Assembly: GCF_004001245.1 (NCBI RefSeq)
Contig: NZ_AP018724.1
Coordinates: 1,852,501 to 1,916,500 of the forward strand
Length of the DNA stretch: 64,000 bases
Origin: Sulfurivermis fontis
GTDB taxonomy: Bacteria; Pseudomonadota; Gammaproteobacteria; Thiohalomonadales; Thiohalomonadaceae
Direction of reading: 5' to 3'
Shown here: piece by piece, positions 51,421 through 60,545 of the stretch
Position numbering within the stretch: the stretch's first letter is position 1
How the letters are laid out: every line of letters starts with the position of its first letter
Translations under genes and position numbers: made by a program
Notes under the pieces: generated by a model
What the model was told of the DNA's origin: nothing
The model's input: only the letters and a program-made list of their open reading frames with translations
Databases searched by the model: none

Positions 51421-51888
51421 ATGAGCACTGTAACCCTGGGCAAAAAGGTGCCCACCTTCGCCCTGCCCGCCACCGGCGGCCGGACCCTCGGCCTGAAAGA
51501 CTACAAAGGCAGGAATCTGGTCATTTATTTCTATCCCAAGGACAGCACTCCCGGTTGCACCACCGAGGGCCAGGAGTTCCGCGACCTGCACGCCGAGTTC
51601 GAGCGCCTGAACACTGCCATTCTCGGCGTGTCCCGCGACAGCGTGAAATCCCATGAAAACTTCAAGGCCAAGCAGGACTTCCCCTTCGAGCTGCTGTCCG
51701 ACAGCGAGGAAACCCTGTGCCGGCTGTTCGATGTCATCAAGGAAAAGAACATGTACGGCAAGAAGGTCATGGGCATCGAGCGCAGCACCTTCCTCATCGA
51801 CGCCCAGGGCGTGCTGCGCGCCGAGTGGCGCAAGGTCAAGGCCGCCGGTCACGCCGCCGAGGTGCTCGCGGCGGTACAAAACCTATAA
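51421..51888 (+). CDS. bcp: Thiol peroxidase Bcp (peroxiredoxin Q)
   Basis: Reduces hydroperoxides in the cytoplasm. The 155-residue protein has the peroxidatic Cys46 in YPKDSTPGCTTEG. The position where many Bcp proteins carry a second, resolving cysteine five residues later is not cysteine. Another Cys lies near residue 100. It may therefore use an external thiol. GGGAG precedes the ATG, 59 bases after gcvR. Confidence 0.93.
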   Translation: MSTVTLGKKVPTFALPATGGRTLGLKDYKGRNLVIYFYPKDSTPGCTTEGQEFRDLHAEFERLNTAILGVSRDSVKSHENFKAKQDFPFELLSDSEETLCRLFDVIKEKNMYGKKVMGIERSTFLIDAQGVLRAEWRKVKAAGHAAEVLAAVQNL

Positions 51889-51914
51889 TCCCCCAACCAC
51901 AGCCAGAATCCACG

Positions 51915-53327
51915 ATGAAGCAATCCAGCAAGCCCGGCAAGAAGCTGTTCGTCCTCGACACCAACGTCCTGATGCACGACCCCACCGCCCTGTTCCGTTT
52001 CCAGGAACACGACATCTATCTGCCGATGGTGGTGCTGGAGGAGCTGGACAACAACAAGAAGGGTCATTCCGAAGTGGCGCGCAACGCACGTCAGACCAGC
52101 CGCTTCCTCGACGAGCTGATGGTGGGCGTGAGCAAGGACACCATCGGCCACGGCATCCCCCTGGCCGGCGGCAGTCTCGGCAACGGCACCACCGGTCCGA
52201 GCGGCTGCCTGTTCTTCCAGACCCGCATCATGGAAGCCAACCTGCCCACCACCCTGCCTGGCAGCAAGTCGGACAACACCATCCTCGGCACCGCCCTCGC
52301 CCTGCGCGACGAGCGCAAGGACGTCACCGTCACCCTGGTGTCCAAGGACACCAACATGCGCATCAAGGCGGCCATCCTCGGCATCCACGCCGAGGACTAT
52401 CGCAACGACCAGGTACTGGACGACGTCGATCTGCTGTACAGCGGCATGACCGACCTGCCGGCCGATTTCTGGGACCGCCACAGCAAGGCCATGGAGTCCT
52501 GGCAGGAGCAGGGCCGCAGCTACTACCGCCTCACCGGTCCGGCCACCGCCGAATGGCATCCCAACCAACTGCTCTATCTGGAGGGTGAAGCCCCCTTCGA
52601 GGCGGTGGTGCGCCGCAAGGATGAGCAGGGCGCCATCATCGAGACGGTACGCGACTTCCGCGCCAAGGGCCACAGCGTGTGGGGCATCAACGCCCGCAAC
52701 CGCGAACAGAACTTCGCCCTCAACCTGCTGATGGACCCGGAGATCGACTTCGTCACCCTGGTGGGCCAGGCCGGCACCGGCAAGACCCTGCTCACCCTGG
52801 CCGCGGCGCTGGCGCAGACCCTGGACGAAAAACGCTACAGCGAGATCGTCGTCACCCGCGTCACCGTGCCGGTGGGCGAGGACATCGGCTTCCTGCCCGG
52901 CACCGAAGAGGAAAAGATGACACCATGGATGGGCGCCCTGATGGACAACCTGGAGGTACTGACCCAGTCGGAACAGCACAACGACTGGGAGCGCGCCGCC
53001 ACCCAGGAACTGCTCAACAAGCGCATCAAGATCCGCTCCCTCAACTTCATGCGCGGCCGTACCTTCCTCAACAAGTTCCTCATCATCGACGAGGCGCAGA
53101 ACCTGACCTCCAAACAGATGAAGACCCTGATCACCCGCGCCGGTCCCGGCACCAAGGTGGTGTGCCTGGGCAACGTCGCCCAGATCGACACCCCCTACCT
53201 GACCGAAACCAACTCCGGCCTCACCTACGTGGTGGACCGCTTCCAGAACTGGGAGCACTCAGGCCACATCACCCTCACCCGCGGCGAGCGCTCGCGCCTG
53301 GCGGATTACGCCTCCGAGGTGCTGTAA
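51915..53327 (+). CDS. PIN-PhoH fusion ATPase
   Basis: A 470-residue protein with an N-terminal PIN nuclease-like domain (residues 10-150, with LFVLDTNVLMHDP and the acidic metal ligands) fused to a C-terminal PhoH ATPase (about 265-460, Walker A GQAGTGKT near 284 and Walker B KFLIIDEAQN). This is the PhoH2 or YlaK type, proposed to be an RNA helicase with RNase activity. It starts 26 bases after bcp. A hairpin and MITE copy 5 follow. Confidence 0.93.
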   Translation: MKQSSKPGKKLFVLDTNVLMHDPTALFRFQEHDIYLPMVVLEELDNNKKGHSEVARNARQTSRFLDELMVGVSKDTIGHGIPLAGGSLGNGTTGPSGCLFFQTRIMEANLPTTLPGSKSDNTILGTALALRDERKDVTVTLVSKDTNMRIKAAILGIHAEDYRNDQVLDDVDLLYSGMTDLPADFWDRHSKAMESWQEQGRSYYRLTGPATAEWHPNQLLYLEGEAPFEAVVRRKDEQGAIIETVRDFRAKGHSVWGINARNREQNFALNLLMDPEIDFVTLVGQAGTGKTLLTLAAALAQTLDEKRYSEIVVTRVTVPVGEDIGFLPGTEEEKMTPWMGALMDNLEVLTQSEQHNDWERAATQELLNKRIKIRSLNFMRGRTFLNKFLIIDEAQNLTSKQMKTLITRAGPGTKVVCLGNVAQIDTPYLTETNSGLTYVVDRFQNWEHSGHITLTRGERSRLADYASEVL

Positions 53328-53350
53328 CGGGGAACAGGAGGCGGACGTAG

Positions 53351-53377
53351 GCCGGACATAGCGCAGCACTGTCCGGC
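53351..53377. repeat. Small palindrome after the PhoH gene
   Basis: GCCGGAC and GTCCGGC arms enclose 13 bases, making a REP-like hairpin that could act as a weak terminator of the bcp-phoH unit. Confidence 0.45.
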
Positions 53378-53405
53378 AATGCCGCCCGATGCCGCTGCGC
53401 TCTAG

Positions 53406-53610
53406 GGAAGGTCTGAATAAGTCCATCCTGGACTTCTCAGGTCGCTCCCGCCCCTCCCTGGGCTGCGCGACATAAGTCCATCCGTGGACAAAACCACGCC
53501 AAGCGAAACGTGTGATTTTCGCTCGGCTTCATTTTTCAACGACTTATCGTCGTTGAAAAATGGCGGCACATCCCTGTGCCGCGGAAGCTCTGAACTTATT
53601 CAGAGCTTCC
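53406..53610 (+). mobile_element. MITE copy 5 (long form, 205 bp)
   Basis: It has the same terminal repeats. Flanks are CTAG on the left (53402-53405) and CTAA on the right (53611-53614), one mismatch. A 52-base insert at 53441-53492 distinguishes it from the short form. The right duplication contains the stop codon of the convergent permease gene. Confidence 0.92.
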
Positions 53611-54675
53611 CTAACCTGCGACCGGCGGCGCGGTCGCGGGCCGCGGCCAGGCGCGGATGATGGCGCTGACCAAGGTGCCGAGCGGGATGGCGAAGAACAC
53701 CCCCCAGAAGCCCCACAGGCCGCCGAACAGCAGCACGGCGACGATGATCGCCACCGGATGCAGGTTGACCACCTCGGAGAACAGCAGCGGCACCAGCACG
53801 TTGCCATCCAACGCCTGGATGATCGCATAGGCCACCATCAGCCAGGCAAACGCCGGACTCCAGCCCCATTGGAACCAGGCGATCAGAGCCACCGGTATGG
53901 TCACCACGGCTGCACCGATGTACGGCACCACCACCGACAGGCCTACCAGCACCCCGAGCAGCACGGCGTATTTCAGTCCCATCAGCACGAAGGTGATCGA
54001 TGTAACCACGCCGACGATGAGTATCTCCCAGAACTTGCCGCGCACGTAATTGCCGATCTGCACGTCCACCTCACCCCAAACCTGCTGGGCCAAGTGGCGT
54101 TCGCGCGGCAGGAAGCCGCTGCACCAACGCACCAACAGCTCTTTGTCCTTGAGGAAGAAGAACACCAGCAGCGGCACCAGGATCACGTACACCAGGATGG
54201 TGATGATGCCGGGCAGCGAGGTGAGCGAATAGGCCAGAACGCGCTGCCCAAAACCCAGGCTCTGGGCACGGATCACCTGCAACAGTTCCGTCACCTGCTG
54301 TTCGGAAATGATGGGATAGTGCTGCGGCAGTTGCAGCAAGGCCTGCTGGCCCTGATTGATATAGCTGGGCAGTTCGCGCGCCAGTTCCACCGTCTGCGTC
54401 CACAGCAGCGGCGTCACGCCGAACAGCAGGAACAACACGAAGGCCAGGAAACTCAGGAACACCAGGATCACCGCCGACAACCGTGGCACGCCATGGCGCA
54501 CCAGCAGCCGCACCACCCCCTCCAGCAGATAGGCGATCACGATACTGGCCAGCACCGGTGCCAGCATCTTGCCGAAGATCAGCACCGCACCAAACCCCAG
54601 CAGCAGCAGCACCGCCAGAATGACAGCCTGCGGATCGGAGAAATAGCGGCGGAACCAGTCGGCGATCAGGTTCAT
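53611..54675 (-). CDS. AI-2E family transporter (PerM-like permease)
   Basis: A 354-residue inner-membrane protein with eight predicted membrane helices, including a conserved segment near residues 205-235 (TSITFVLMGLKYAVLLGVLVG and GLSVVVPYIGAAVV). Members are poorly characterised; some move autoinducer-2 or sodium/protons. The TAG stop lies in the MITE copy 5 target site, so the natural C-terminus may have been altered. It overlaps the upstream 113-residue gene by 4 bases. Confidence 0.9.
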   Translation of the reverse strand: MNLIADWFRRYFSDPQAVILAVLLLLGFGAVLIFGKMLAPVLASIVIAYLLEGVVRLLVRHGVPRLSAVILVFLSFLAFVLFLLFGVTPLLWTQTVELARELPSYINQGQQALLQLPQHYPIISEQQVTELLQVIRAQSLGFGQRVLAYSLTSLPGIITILVYVILVPLLVFFFLKDKELLVRWCSGFLPRERHLAQQVWGEVDVQIGNYVRGKFWEILIVGVVTSITFVLMGLKYAVLLGVLVGLSVVVPYIGAAVVTIPVALIAWFQWGWSPAFAWLMVAYAIIQALDGNVLVPLLFSEVVNLHPVAIIVAVLLFGGLWGFWGVFFAIPLGTLVSAIIRAWPRPATAPPVAG

Positions 54676-55013
54676 TCGGCGTCACCGAACTGCTGCCGGT
54701 AGTGGCGGCGGAACAACTCTTCCAATTCGTCGATCACCTCCGCCGCCGCCCGCCCCTGCATCAGGTGCTCGGTCATCAGGCCGGAGGTTTCGTGCAGTAT
54801 TTTGGAGCGGTCCAGCATGTGATAGCTGGCCGACAAGCGCTTGATGGCCGCCACCACCGACTCCTGTGCCGGTCGTTCGATGGGTTTGGGGGTGACGTCC
54901 AAGGGCACATCGCTGCGCGCCACCAGAAACTCGGCGAAGGCCAGCAGTGTCTCGCGTTCGGCGGTGGGCAGACGGTTGAACATCTGCACCAGGCGGGCGT
55001 CATCCTTGGCCAT
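54672..55013 (-). CDS. Conserved hypothetical protein
   Basis: A 113-residue, mostly helical soluble protein with no Cys. It opens with LPTAERETLLAFAEFLVAR (about residues 15-33), which resembles small regulatory or DUF2281-like proteins, and ends in EELFRRHYRQQFGDAE. Function is unknown. It overlaps the permease gene by 4 bases and follows the LysR gene by 4, so all three form a unit. Confidence 0.75.
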   Translation of the reverse strand: MAKDDARLVQMFNRLPTAERETLLAFAEFLVARSDVPLDVTPKPIERPAQESVVAAIKRLSASYHMLDRSKILHETSGLMTEHLMQGRAAAEVIDELEELFRRHYRQQFGDAE

Positions 55014-55016
55014 GGG

Positions 55017-55928
55017 CTACAGACCTACGCCGGGATGGTCCTTGCAATAGGCGCGGGCGAAATCGAGCAGCTTCTCGATGGCGCGCAGGCGGAACTTCTG
55101 CTTCTGGTGCACGAAGGAGAACGGCCGCTCCATCGGCGGGTCGATGTTGATGGCGACCAGGGTCCCCAGGGCCAGCTCCTTGGCGATGGTGGCGCGCGAG
55201 ATGATGGAGATGCCCATGCCCGCTTCCACCGCACCCTTCACCGCTTCCGGGCTGCCCAGTTCCATGACGATGTTGAGATTGCAGGAGTCGATACCACCGG
55301 CGCTGAGGTGCTCCAGCATTACCTCACGGGTGCCCGAGCCCTCCTCACGGCAGATGTAGGGGTAATCGATGATGCGGCTCATGGCGACGGAACGCTCCTT
55401 CGCCAGGGGATGCCCCTTAGGCACGATCAGCACCATCTGATCCATGCGGCAGGTCTCCACCACCAGATTCTTGTTGCTCACCGGGGCCTCGACCACGCCG
55501 AGATCGATGCTGTTGTTCTCCACCAGGGAAACGATGTGATCGGTATTGGCCACCTGCAGGCGGATGTTGACGTCGGGGTACTTGGCTTTGAAGTCGCCCA
55601 GCAGCGCCGGCAGCATGTACTCGGCGATGGTGGTACTGGCACCGATGAGCAGCACGCCGCTCACTTCGCCGGTCAGCTCGCGCACCGAGTTCTCCATCTC
55701 GCCGTACAGGGTGAAGATGCGGTCGGCGTACTGATAGACCCGCTCGCCGGCGGCGGTCAGGCTGATGCGGTTGTGGGTGCGATCGAACAGGCGGGTGTTG
55801 AAATGCTCCTCCAGCTGGCGCACCTGGAAGGTGACCGCGGGCTGGGTCATGTGCAGGTGTTCCGCCGCCTTGGTGAAGCTGAGCAGGCGGGCCACCGTGT
55901 GAAATACCTGTAAACGTCTGTCGGCCAT
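55017..55928 (-). CDS. LysR-family transcriptional regulator
   Basis: A 303-residue regulator with an N-terminal winged helix (residues 1-62, signature LSFTKAAEHLHMTQPAVTFQVRQLEEHFNTRLFDR) and a C-terminal co-inducer domain (about 90-295). The effector domain (CRMDQMVLIVPKGHPL) resembles CysB/CbbR types, which respond to sulfur or carbon intermediates, but the ligand is not decided. It heads the three-gene unit with the permease gene. Confidence 0.92.
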   Translation of the reverse strand: MADRRLQVFHTVARLLSFTKAAEHLHMTQPAVTFQVRQLEEHFNTRLFDRTHNRISLTAAGERVYQYADRIFTLYGEMENSVRELTGEVSGVLLIGASTTIAEYMLPALLGDFKAKYPDVNIRLQVANTDHIVSLVENNSIDLGVVEAPVSNKNLVVETCRMDQMVLIVPKGHPLAKERSVAMSRIIDYPYICREEGSGTREVMLEHLSAGGIDSCNLNIVMELGSPEAVKGAVEAGMGISIISRATIAKELALGTLVAINIDPPMERPFSFVHQKQKFRLRAIEKLLDFARAYCKDHPGVGL

Positions 55929-56036
55929 GAATTTCTTATGCCGCCGGGCGGCAAAACCTGATTAATGCACGGATAAGCGGCAAGAATACTTTATCCGCAT
56001 GGCCCGAAACAACGACAAGCATATATCCACAAAGAG

Positions 56037-56063
56037 AAAGGGGCGGTTGTCACCGCCCCTTTT
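56037..56063 (-). terminator. Rho-independent terminator of the RND permease gene
   Basis: AAAGGGGCGGT and ACCGCCCCTTT arms with a 4-base loop lie 18 bases after the permease stop codon, followed on the minus strand by a T-rich stretch. Confidence 0.9.
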
Positions 56064-56080
56064 CCCTGCAGCCGCCCGAC

Positions 56081-59000
56081 TTACGCCGGCCCGTTGATGA
56101 TGCTGTCCAGCCGCTTGCGCATGAAGGCATAGTACATCACCGGTATCACCACCAGCGTCAGCAGGGTGGAAACGAAGATACCGAAGATCAGCGACACGGC
56201 GAGGCCGCTGAAGATCGGGTCGTCCAGGATAAAGAAGGCCCCCAGCATGGCCGCCAGACCGGTGAGCACGATGGGCTTGGCGCGTACCGCGCCGGAGCGG
56301 ATCACCGCCTCCTCGAAGTCCATCCCCTCGCGTACCTGCTGGTTGATGAAGTCCACCAGCAGGATGGAATTGCGCACGATGATGCCGGCCAGGGCGATCA
56401 TGCCGATCATCGAGGTGGCGGTGAACTGCTTGTCCATCAGCCAATGGCCCGGCATCACGCCGATGACGGTGAGGGGAATCGGCACCATGATGATCAGCGG
56501 CACCAGGTAGGAGCGGAACTGCCCCACCACCAGCAGGTAGATGAGCAGCAGCCCCACCGAGTAGGCCAGGCCCATGTCGCGGAAGGTTTCATAGGTGACC
56601 TGCCACTCGCCATCCCACTTCAGGCTGTACTCGTAGGGGCTCTCCGGCGCATTGATCAGATACTGCTTGAGCACCTCGCCGTTTTCCACCGCCTTGTCGG
56701 CCAGTTGGCCGAGGATGTCGAACATGCCGTACAGCGGACTGTCCAGTTCGCCGGCCATGTCGCCGGTGACGAACACCACCGGCAGCATGTCCTTGTGGTA
56801 GATGGCATGCTCGCGCGTGCTCTCCTCCACGGTGACGATGTCGGACAGAGGTACCAGCAGACCGCTCTGGCTGCGCACGCGCAGCGCCAGCAGCGACGCA
56901 ATCGCGGCCTTGTCGGCCACCGGCAGTTCCAGGCGGATCGGCACCGGATACTTGAAGTGCTCGCCGTGCAGGTAGGAGGCATCCTCTCCGGACAGCGCCG
57001 TACCCAGCGCCGCCACCACGCTCTGTTGCGCCACGCCGAGCAGAGCCGCCTTTTGCTGATCGACCTTGATGATCAGCTTGCGCTGCTCCGCCTCGATGCT
57101 GTCGTCCACGTCGATGATGTCAGGGGTGGCCTCGAACACCTTGCGTACCTCCCGGGCGACGCGGATCTGGCCTTCGTAATCCAGGCCATAGACCTCCGCC
57201 ACCAGCGGCGCCATCACCGGCGGGCCGGGCGGCACCTCCACCACCTTCACGTTGGCGTTATGACGGCGGCCGATCTCCTGCAGCGGCGCGCGCACCGCCA
57301 GCGCCACCTCGTGGCTCTTGCGCTCGCGATACTTGGCCGCCACCAGATTGACCTGGAGATCGCCAACGTTGGCCCCCTCGCGCAGATAGTACTGCCGCAC
57401 CAGACCATTGAAGTTGATCGGTGCGGCGGTACCGGCGTAGGCCTGGTAATCGCTCACCTCCGGCACGGTGGCGAGATAATCGCCCAGCTCGGCCAGCACA
57501 CGCGCGGTCTGCTCGACGCTGGTGCCCTCCGGCATGTCCACCACCACCTGGAACTCAGACTTGTTGTCGAAGGGCAGCATCTTCAGCACCACCAGCTTGA
57601 CGCCGGCCAGCCCGACCGAAAGGACGATCAGGCCAAGGATTGCCAGGGTCAGCTTGCGCCGGTCCGGGGCGCCCTCGCTGCCACGCAGAAAGCGGCCGAC
57701 GGTACCCTTGAACAGGCTGTAGAGAAAATCCTCCTTAGGCTCCATCGCATGTCCGACGTGATGGTTCTTGAACATCACCTGCGACAGCCAGGGCGTGAAG
57801 ATAAAGGCCACGCCCAGGGAAATCAGCATACCGATGGAGGCGTTGATGGGGATCGGGCTCATGTACGGCCCCATCAGGCCGGTAACGAAGGCCATGGGCA
57901 GCAGCGCGGCGATGACGGTGAAGGTGGCCAGGATGGTCGGACCGCCCACCTCGTCCACCGCCAGCGGGATCGCCTCCAGCAGGGTCTTGTCGCCCATCTG
58001 CATGTGGCGGTGGATGTTCTCCACCACCACGATGGCGTCATCCACCAGGATGCCGATGGAGAAGATCAGCGCAAACAGCGACACACGGTTCAGGGTAAAG
58101 CCCCAGGCCCAGGAGGCGAACAGGGTCACCGCCAGGGTGATCACTACCGCCATGCCGACGATGAAGGATTCGCGCCAGCCCAGCGCCAGCAGTACCAGCG
58201 CCACCACCGAGGCGGTGGCGAAGATCAGCTTGGAGATCAGCTTCTGCGCCTTGTCGTTGGCGGTTTCGCCATAGTTGCGCGTCACCGTGGCGTGCACGCC
58301 CTCCGGCACGACGATGCCCCTGAGCTGCTCGAAGCGATCGATCACCTGATTGGCGATGTCCACCGCGTTGGTACCGGGCTGCTTGGCCACCGCCAAGGTC
58401 ACGGCCGGATGCACGCCCTGGCTGTCGATGCCCTTGGATTGCGCCGCCGGCCCGGTGCCGAACCAGACATACTGCTCCGGCTGATCGGCGCCGCGGCTCA
58501 CCTCGGCCACATCGCGCAGGAACACCGGCGCACCATTGGCCACGCCCACCACCAGATCGGCCACCTCGTCGGGGCTGGACAGGAAAGTGCCGGCCTGCAC
58601 CAGAATCTCCTGATTCTCGTTCACCAGGGCTCCGGCGGGCTGGGTCACATTGGACAGTTGCAGGGCATTGCGCAGGTCATCCAGCGCCAGGCCATAGCCC
58701 GCCAGCCGCGCAGCGTCGAAACGGACATTCACCACCTGATCCGGACCACCGATGGTATAGATGTCGCGCGTGCCCTTGACCCGCTTCAGCTGGGTTTCCA
58801 ACGCATGCGCCACCTGCTGCAGCTCGTAGCCACCCACCTGCGGGTCTTCGCTCCACAGGGTCAGGGCGACGATGGGCACATCGTCGATGCCCTTGGGCTT
58901 GATCAGCGGCTGACTGACACCGAGATTGCGCGGCAACCAGTCGCCCTTGGAGTACATGGCGTTATACAGACGCACGATGGCCGCGGTACGATCCTCACCC

Positions 59001-59311
59001 ACCTCGTATTGCACGGTGAGCACCGCCATGCCCGGCTGCGACACCGAGTAGACGTGCTTGACGCCCTCGATCTCGGAGAGGATCTGTTCCGCCGGCATGC
59101 TCACCACGCTCTCCACCTCGCGCGCGGAGGCGCCGGGATAGGCGATGAAGATGTTGGCGAAGGTGACGTTGATCTGCGGCTCTTCCTCGCGCGGCGTGAT
59201 CAGCACCGCGAACACGCCGAGCAGAAAGCCCACCAGGGCCAGCAGCGGCGTGATCTCGGTGGTGAGGAAACGCCGGGCGATGTTGCCCGAGATACCGAGC
59301 TTCATGCTCAT
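56081..59311 (-). CDS. RND efflux pump inner-membrane permease
   Basis: A 1076-residue RND transporter with 12 expected membrane segments and two large periplasmic loops. The N-terminal motif REEEPQINVTFANIFIAYPGASA and the central GILVDDAIVVVENIHRH with its conserved acidic residues belong to the AcrB/MdtC/CzcA superfamily. Similarity to the hydrophobe-amphiphile or metal branch cannot be decided by eye. It overlaps the adaptor gene by 4 bases. No outer membrane channel gene is present nearby. Confidence 0.92.
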   Translation of the reverse strand: MSMKLGISGNIARRFLTTEITPLLALVGFLLGVFAVLITPREEEPQINVTFANIFIAYPGASAREVESVVSMPAEQILSEIEGVKHVYSVSQPGMAVLTVQYEVGEDRTAAIVRLYNAMYSKGDWLPRNLGVSQPLIKPKGIDDVPIVALTLWSEDPQVGGYELQQVAHALETQLKRVKGTRDIYTIGGPDQVVNVRFDAARLAGYGLALDDLRNALQLSNVTQPAGALVNENQEILVQAGTFLSSPDEVADLVVGVANGAPVFLRDVAEVSRGADQPEQYVWFGTGPAAQSKGIDSQGVHPAVTLAVAKQPGTNAVDIANQVIDRFEQLRGIVVPEGVHATVTRNYGETANDKAQKLISKLIFATASVVALVLLALGWRESFIVGMAVVITLAVTLFASWAWGFTLNRVSLFALIFSIGILVDDAIVVVENIHRHMQMGDKTLLEAIPLAVDEVGGPTILATFTVIAALLPMAFVTGLMGPYMSPIPINASIGMLISLGVAFIFTPWLSQVMFKNHHVGHAMEPKEDFLYSLFKGTVGRFLRGSEGAPDRRKLTLAILGLIVLSVGLAGVKLVVLKMLPFDNKSEFQVVVDMPEGTSVEQTARVLAELGDYLATVPEVSDYQAYAGTAAPINFNGLVRQYYLREGANVGDLQVNLVAAKYRERKSHEVALAVRAPLQEIGRRHNANVKVVEVPPGPPVMAPLVAEVYGLDYEGQIRVAREVRKVFEATPDIIDVDDSIEAEQRKLIIKVDQQKAALLGVAQQSVVAALGTALSGEDASYLHGEHFKYPVPIRLELPVADKAAIASLLALRVRSQSGLLVPLSDIVTVEESTREHAIYHKDMLPVVFVTGDMAGELDSPLYGMFDILGQLADKAVENGEVLKQYLINAPESPYEYSLKWDGEWQVTYETFRDMGLAYSVGLLLIYLLVVGQFRSYLVPLIIMVPIPLTVIGVMPGHWLMDKQFTATSMIGMIALAGIIVRNSILLVDFINQQVREGMDFEEAVIRSGAVRAKPIVLTGLAAMLGAFFILDDPIFSGLAVSLIFGIFVSTLLTLVVIPVMYYAFMRKRLDSIINGPA

Positions 59312-60321
59312 GTGCCGTCGCCCTCACGCTTGCCCTTGAGATGGATGCCGGCGCGGATCGGGTCCAGCGCCACGCGTTCGCCGGCGGACAGGCCTGCCAG
59401 CACCTCCACCGAGCCATCCGGCAGGGTGCGGCCGGCACGGATCTGGCGCAGGGCGACACGGTCACCCTCGCCCACCACATATACCGCAGTCACCTCGGAG
59501 CGATGCACCACCGCCGCCGCCGGCACCAGCAACCGAGCCTCCTCACCCACGACGAAGGCCACCTTGGCGAACATGCCGGGATAGACACCGTGCTGGCCGG
59601 GCGGCAGGTCGACGCGCACCTTGAAGGTGTGCGACACGCTGTCGGCATAGGGACTGATGGTGAGCTTGCTGCCCTCGACGCTGCCCGTGCCGTCCGGCAC
59701 CAGCACCCGGGCGCGCGACAGACTGCGCAGGGTATCGATGTAGGCCTGCGGCACGTCGGCCACCGCACGCAACCGCTCCAGCGACAGTCCGGTCATCAAG
59801 GCCTGCCCCGGATTGGCCAGCTCGCCCACTTCGATGTGGCGTTTTACCACGATGCCGCTGTAGGGGGCGCGCACCACGGTATGCTCCAGCTGTTCCTGCG
59901 CCTGCTCCAGGCCGGCGCGGGCGGCCTTGTAGGCAGCCTCGGCACGGTCAAAGGCCGACCTCGCCACCAGCTGTTTCTCGAAGATATCCTTGATGCGTCT
60001 GAATTCGGCTTCGGCCTCGGCATGACGCGCCTCGGCGGCCTTGAGGGCTGCGCGCTGCTCGGTGTCGCGGAAGCGGATCAGGACATCGCCCTTGGTGACG
60101 TAATCGTCGACATCGAACTTGACCTCGACCACCCGGCCGGAGGTCTGCGCCGACACCGTGGCGCGCTGCACGGCCTCGATGATGCCGTTCACCACCACCT
60201 CGCGCACCACCGTGCGCGACTCCGCCGTAGCCACCTCGAAGGGCAGCGGTGACTCCGCACCCGCCGTCCCCATACCGGCCAAGGCGATTAGCCCACCGAT
60301 CATCAGACGCCTCAAACGCAT
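59308..60321 (-). CDS. RND pump periplasmic adaptor (membrane fusion protein)
   Basis: A 337-residue protein with an N-terminal membrane or signal segment (about 6-22), a barrel-sandwich domain with VVVNGIIEAVQRATVSAQTSGRV, a helical hairpin (about 85-150) and a beta-barrel end. It bridges the inner-membrane pump to an outer channel. GGAGGG precedes the ATG at 60321. A palindromic operator candidate lies upstream. Confidence 0.9.
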   Translation of the reverse strand: MRLRRLMIGGLIALAGMGTAGAESPLPFEVATAESRTVVREVVVNGIIEAVQRATVSAQTSGRVVEVKFDVDDYVTKGDVLIRFRDTEQRAALKAAEARHAEAEAEFRRIKDIFEKQLVARSAFDRAEAAYKAARAGLEQAQEQLEHTVVRAPYSGIVVKRHIEVGELANPGQALMTGLSLERLRAVADVPQAYIDTLRSLSRARVLVPDGTGSVEGSKLTISPYADSVSHTFKVRVDLPPGQHGVYPGMFAKVAFVVGEEARLLVPAAAVVHRSEVTAVYVVGEGDRVALRQIRAGRTLPDGSVEVLAGLSAGERVALDPIRAGIHLKGKREGDGT

Positions 60322-60421
60322 TCCCTTCCCTCCGCAGAAAATCGTTATCAAACCGAAACTTGGCTAACTATAGAGAATTACCGCCGGGAGCGCGAACAGC
60401 CTTGCAACCCGCAGACGCATT

Positions 60422-60445
60422 GTATATTAGCATTTCCTAATATAC
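60422..60445. promoter_or_regulatory. Palindromic operator candidate upstream of the RND operon
   Basis: Perfect 9-base arms GTATATTAG and CTAATATAC are separated by six bases. The AT-rich dyad is typical of ArsR-, TetR- or MerR-type repressor sites. It lies about 100 bases upstream of the adaptor start codon. No regulator gene sits beside it. Confidence 0.6.
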
Positions 60446-60511
60446 CAGACGGGATATGGGGTGGACGGGGGTGTGATTCAAGCCTGGGTCCGGCCCGGGG
60501 AAGAAAAGAAG

Positions 60512-60537
60512 ACAGGGCGCCGTCCGGCGCCCTGTCC
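60512..60537 (-). terminator. Rho-independent terminator of the haem chemoreceptor gene
   Basis: GACAGGGCGCC and GGCGCCCTGTC arms are followed on the minus strand by TCTTCTTTTCTT. Confidence 0.88.
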
Positions 60538-60545
60538 TGCGCGAA

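Noticed and set aside
56444-59584. A 1046-codon frame opposite the RND permease gene
   Set aside because: Shadow of the permease gene; the composition (His/Gln/Arg) is typical of antisense readings in GC-rich DNA.
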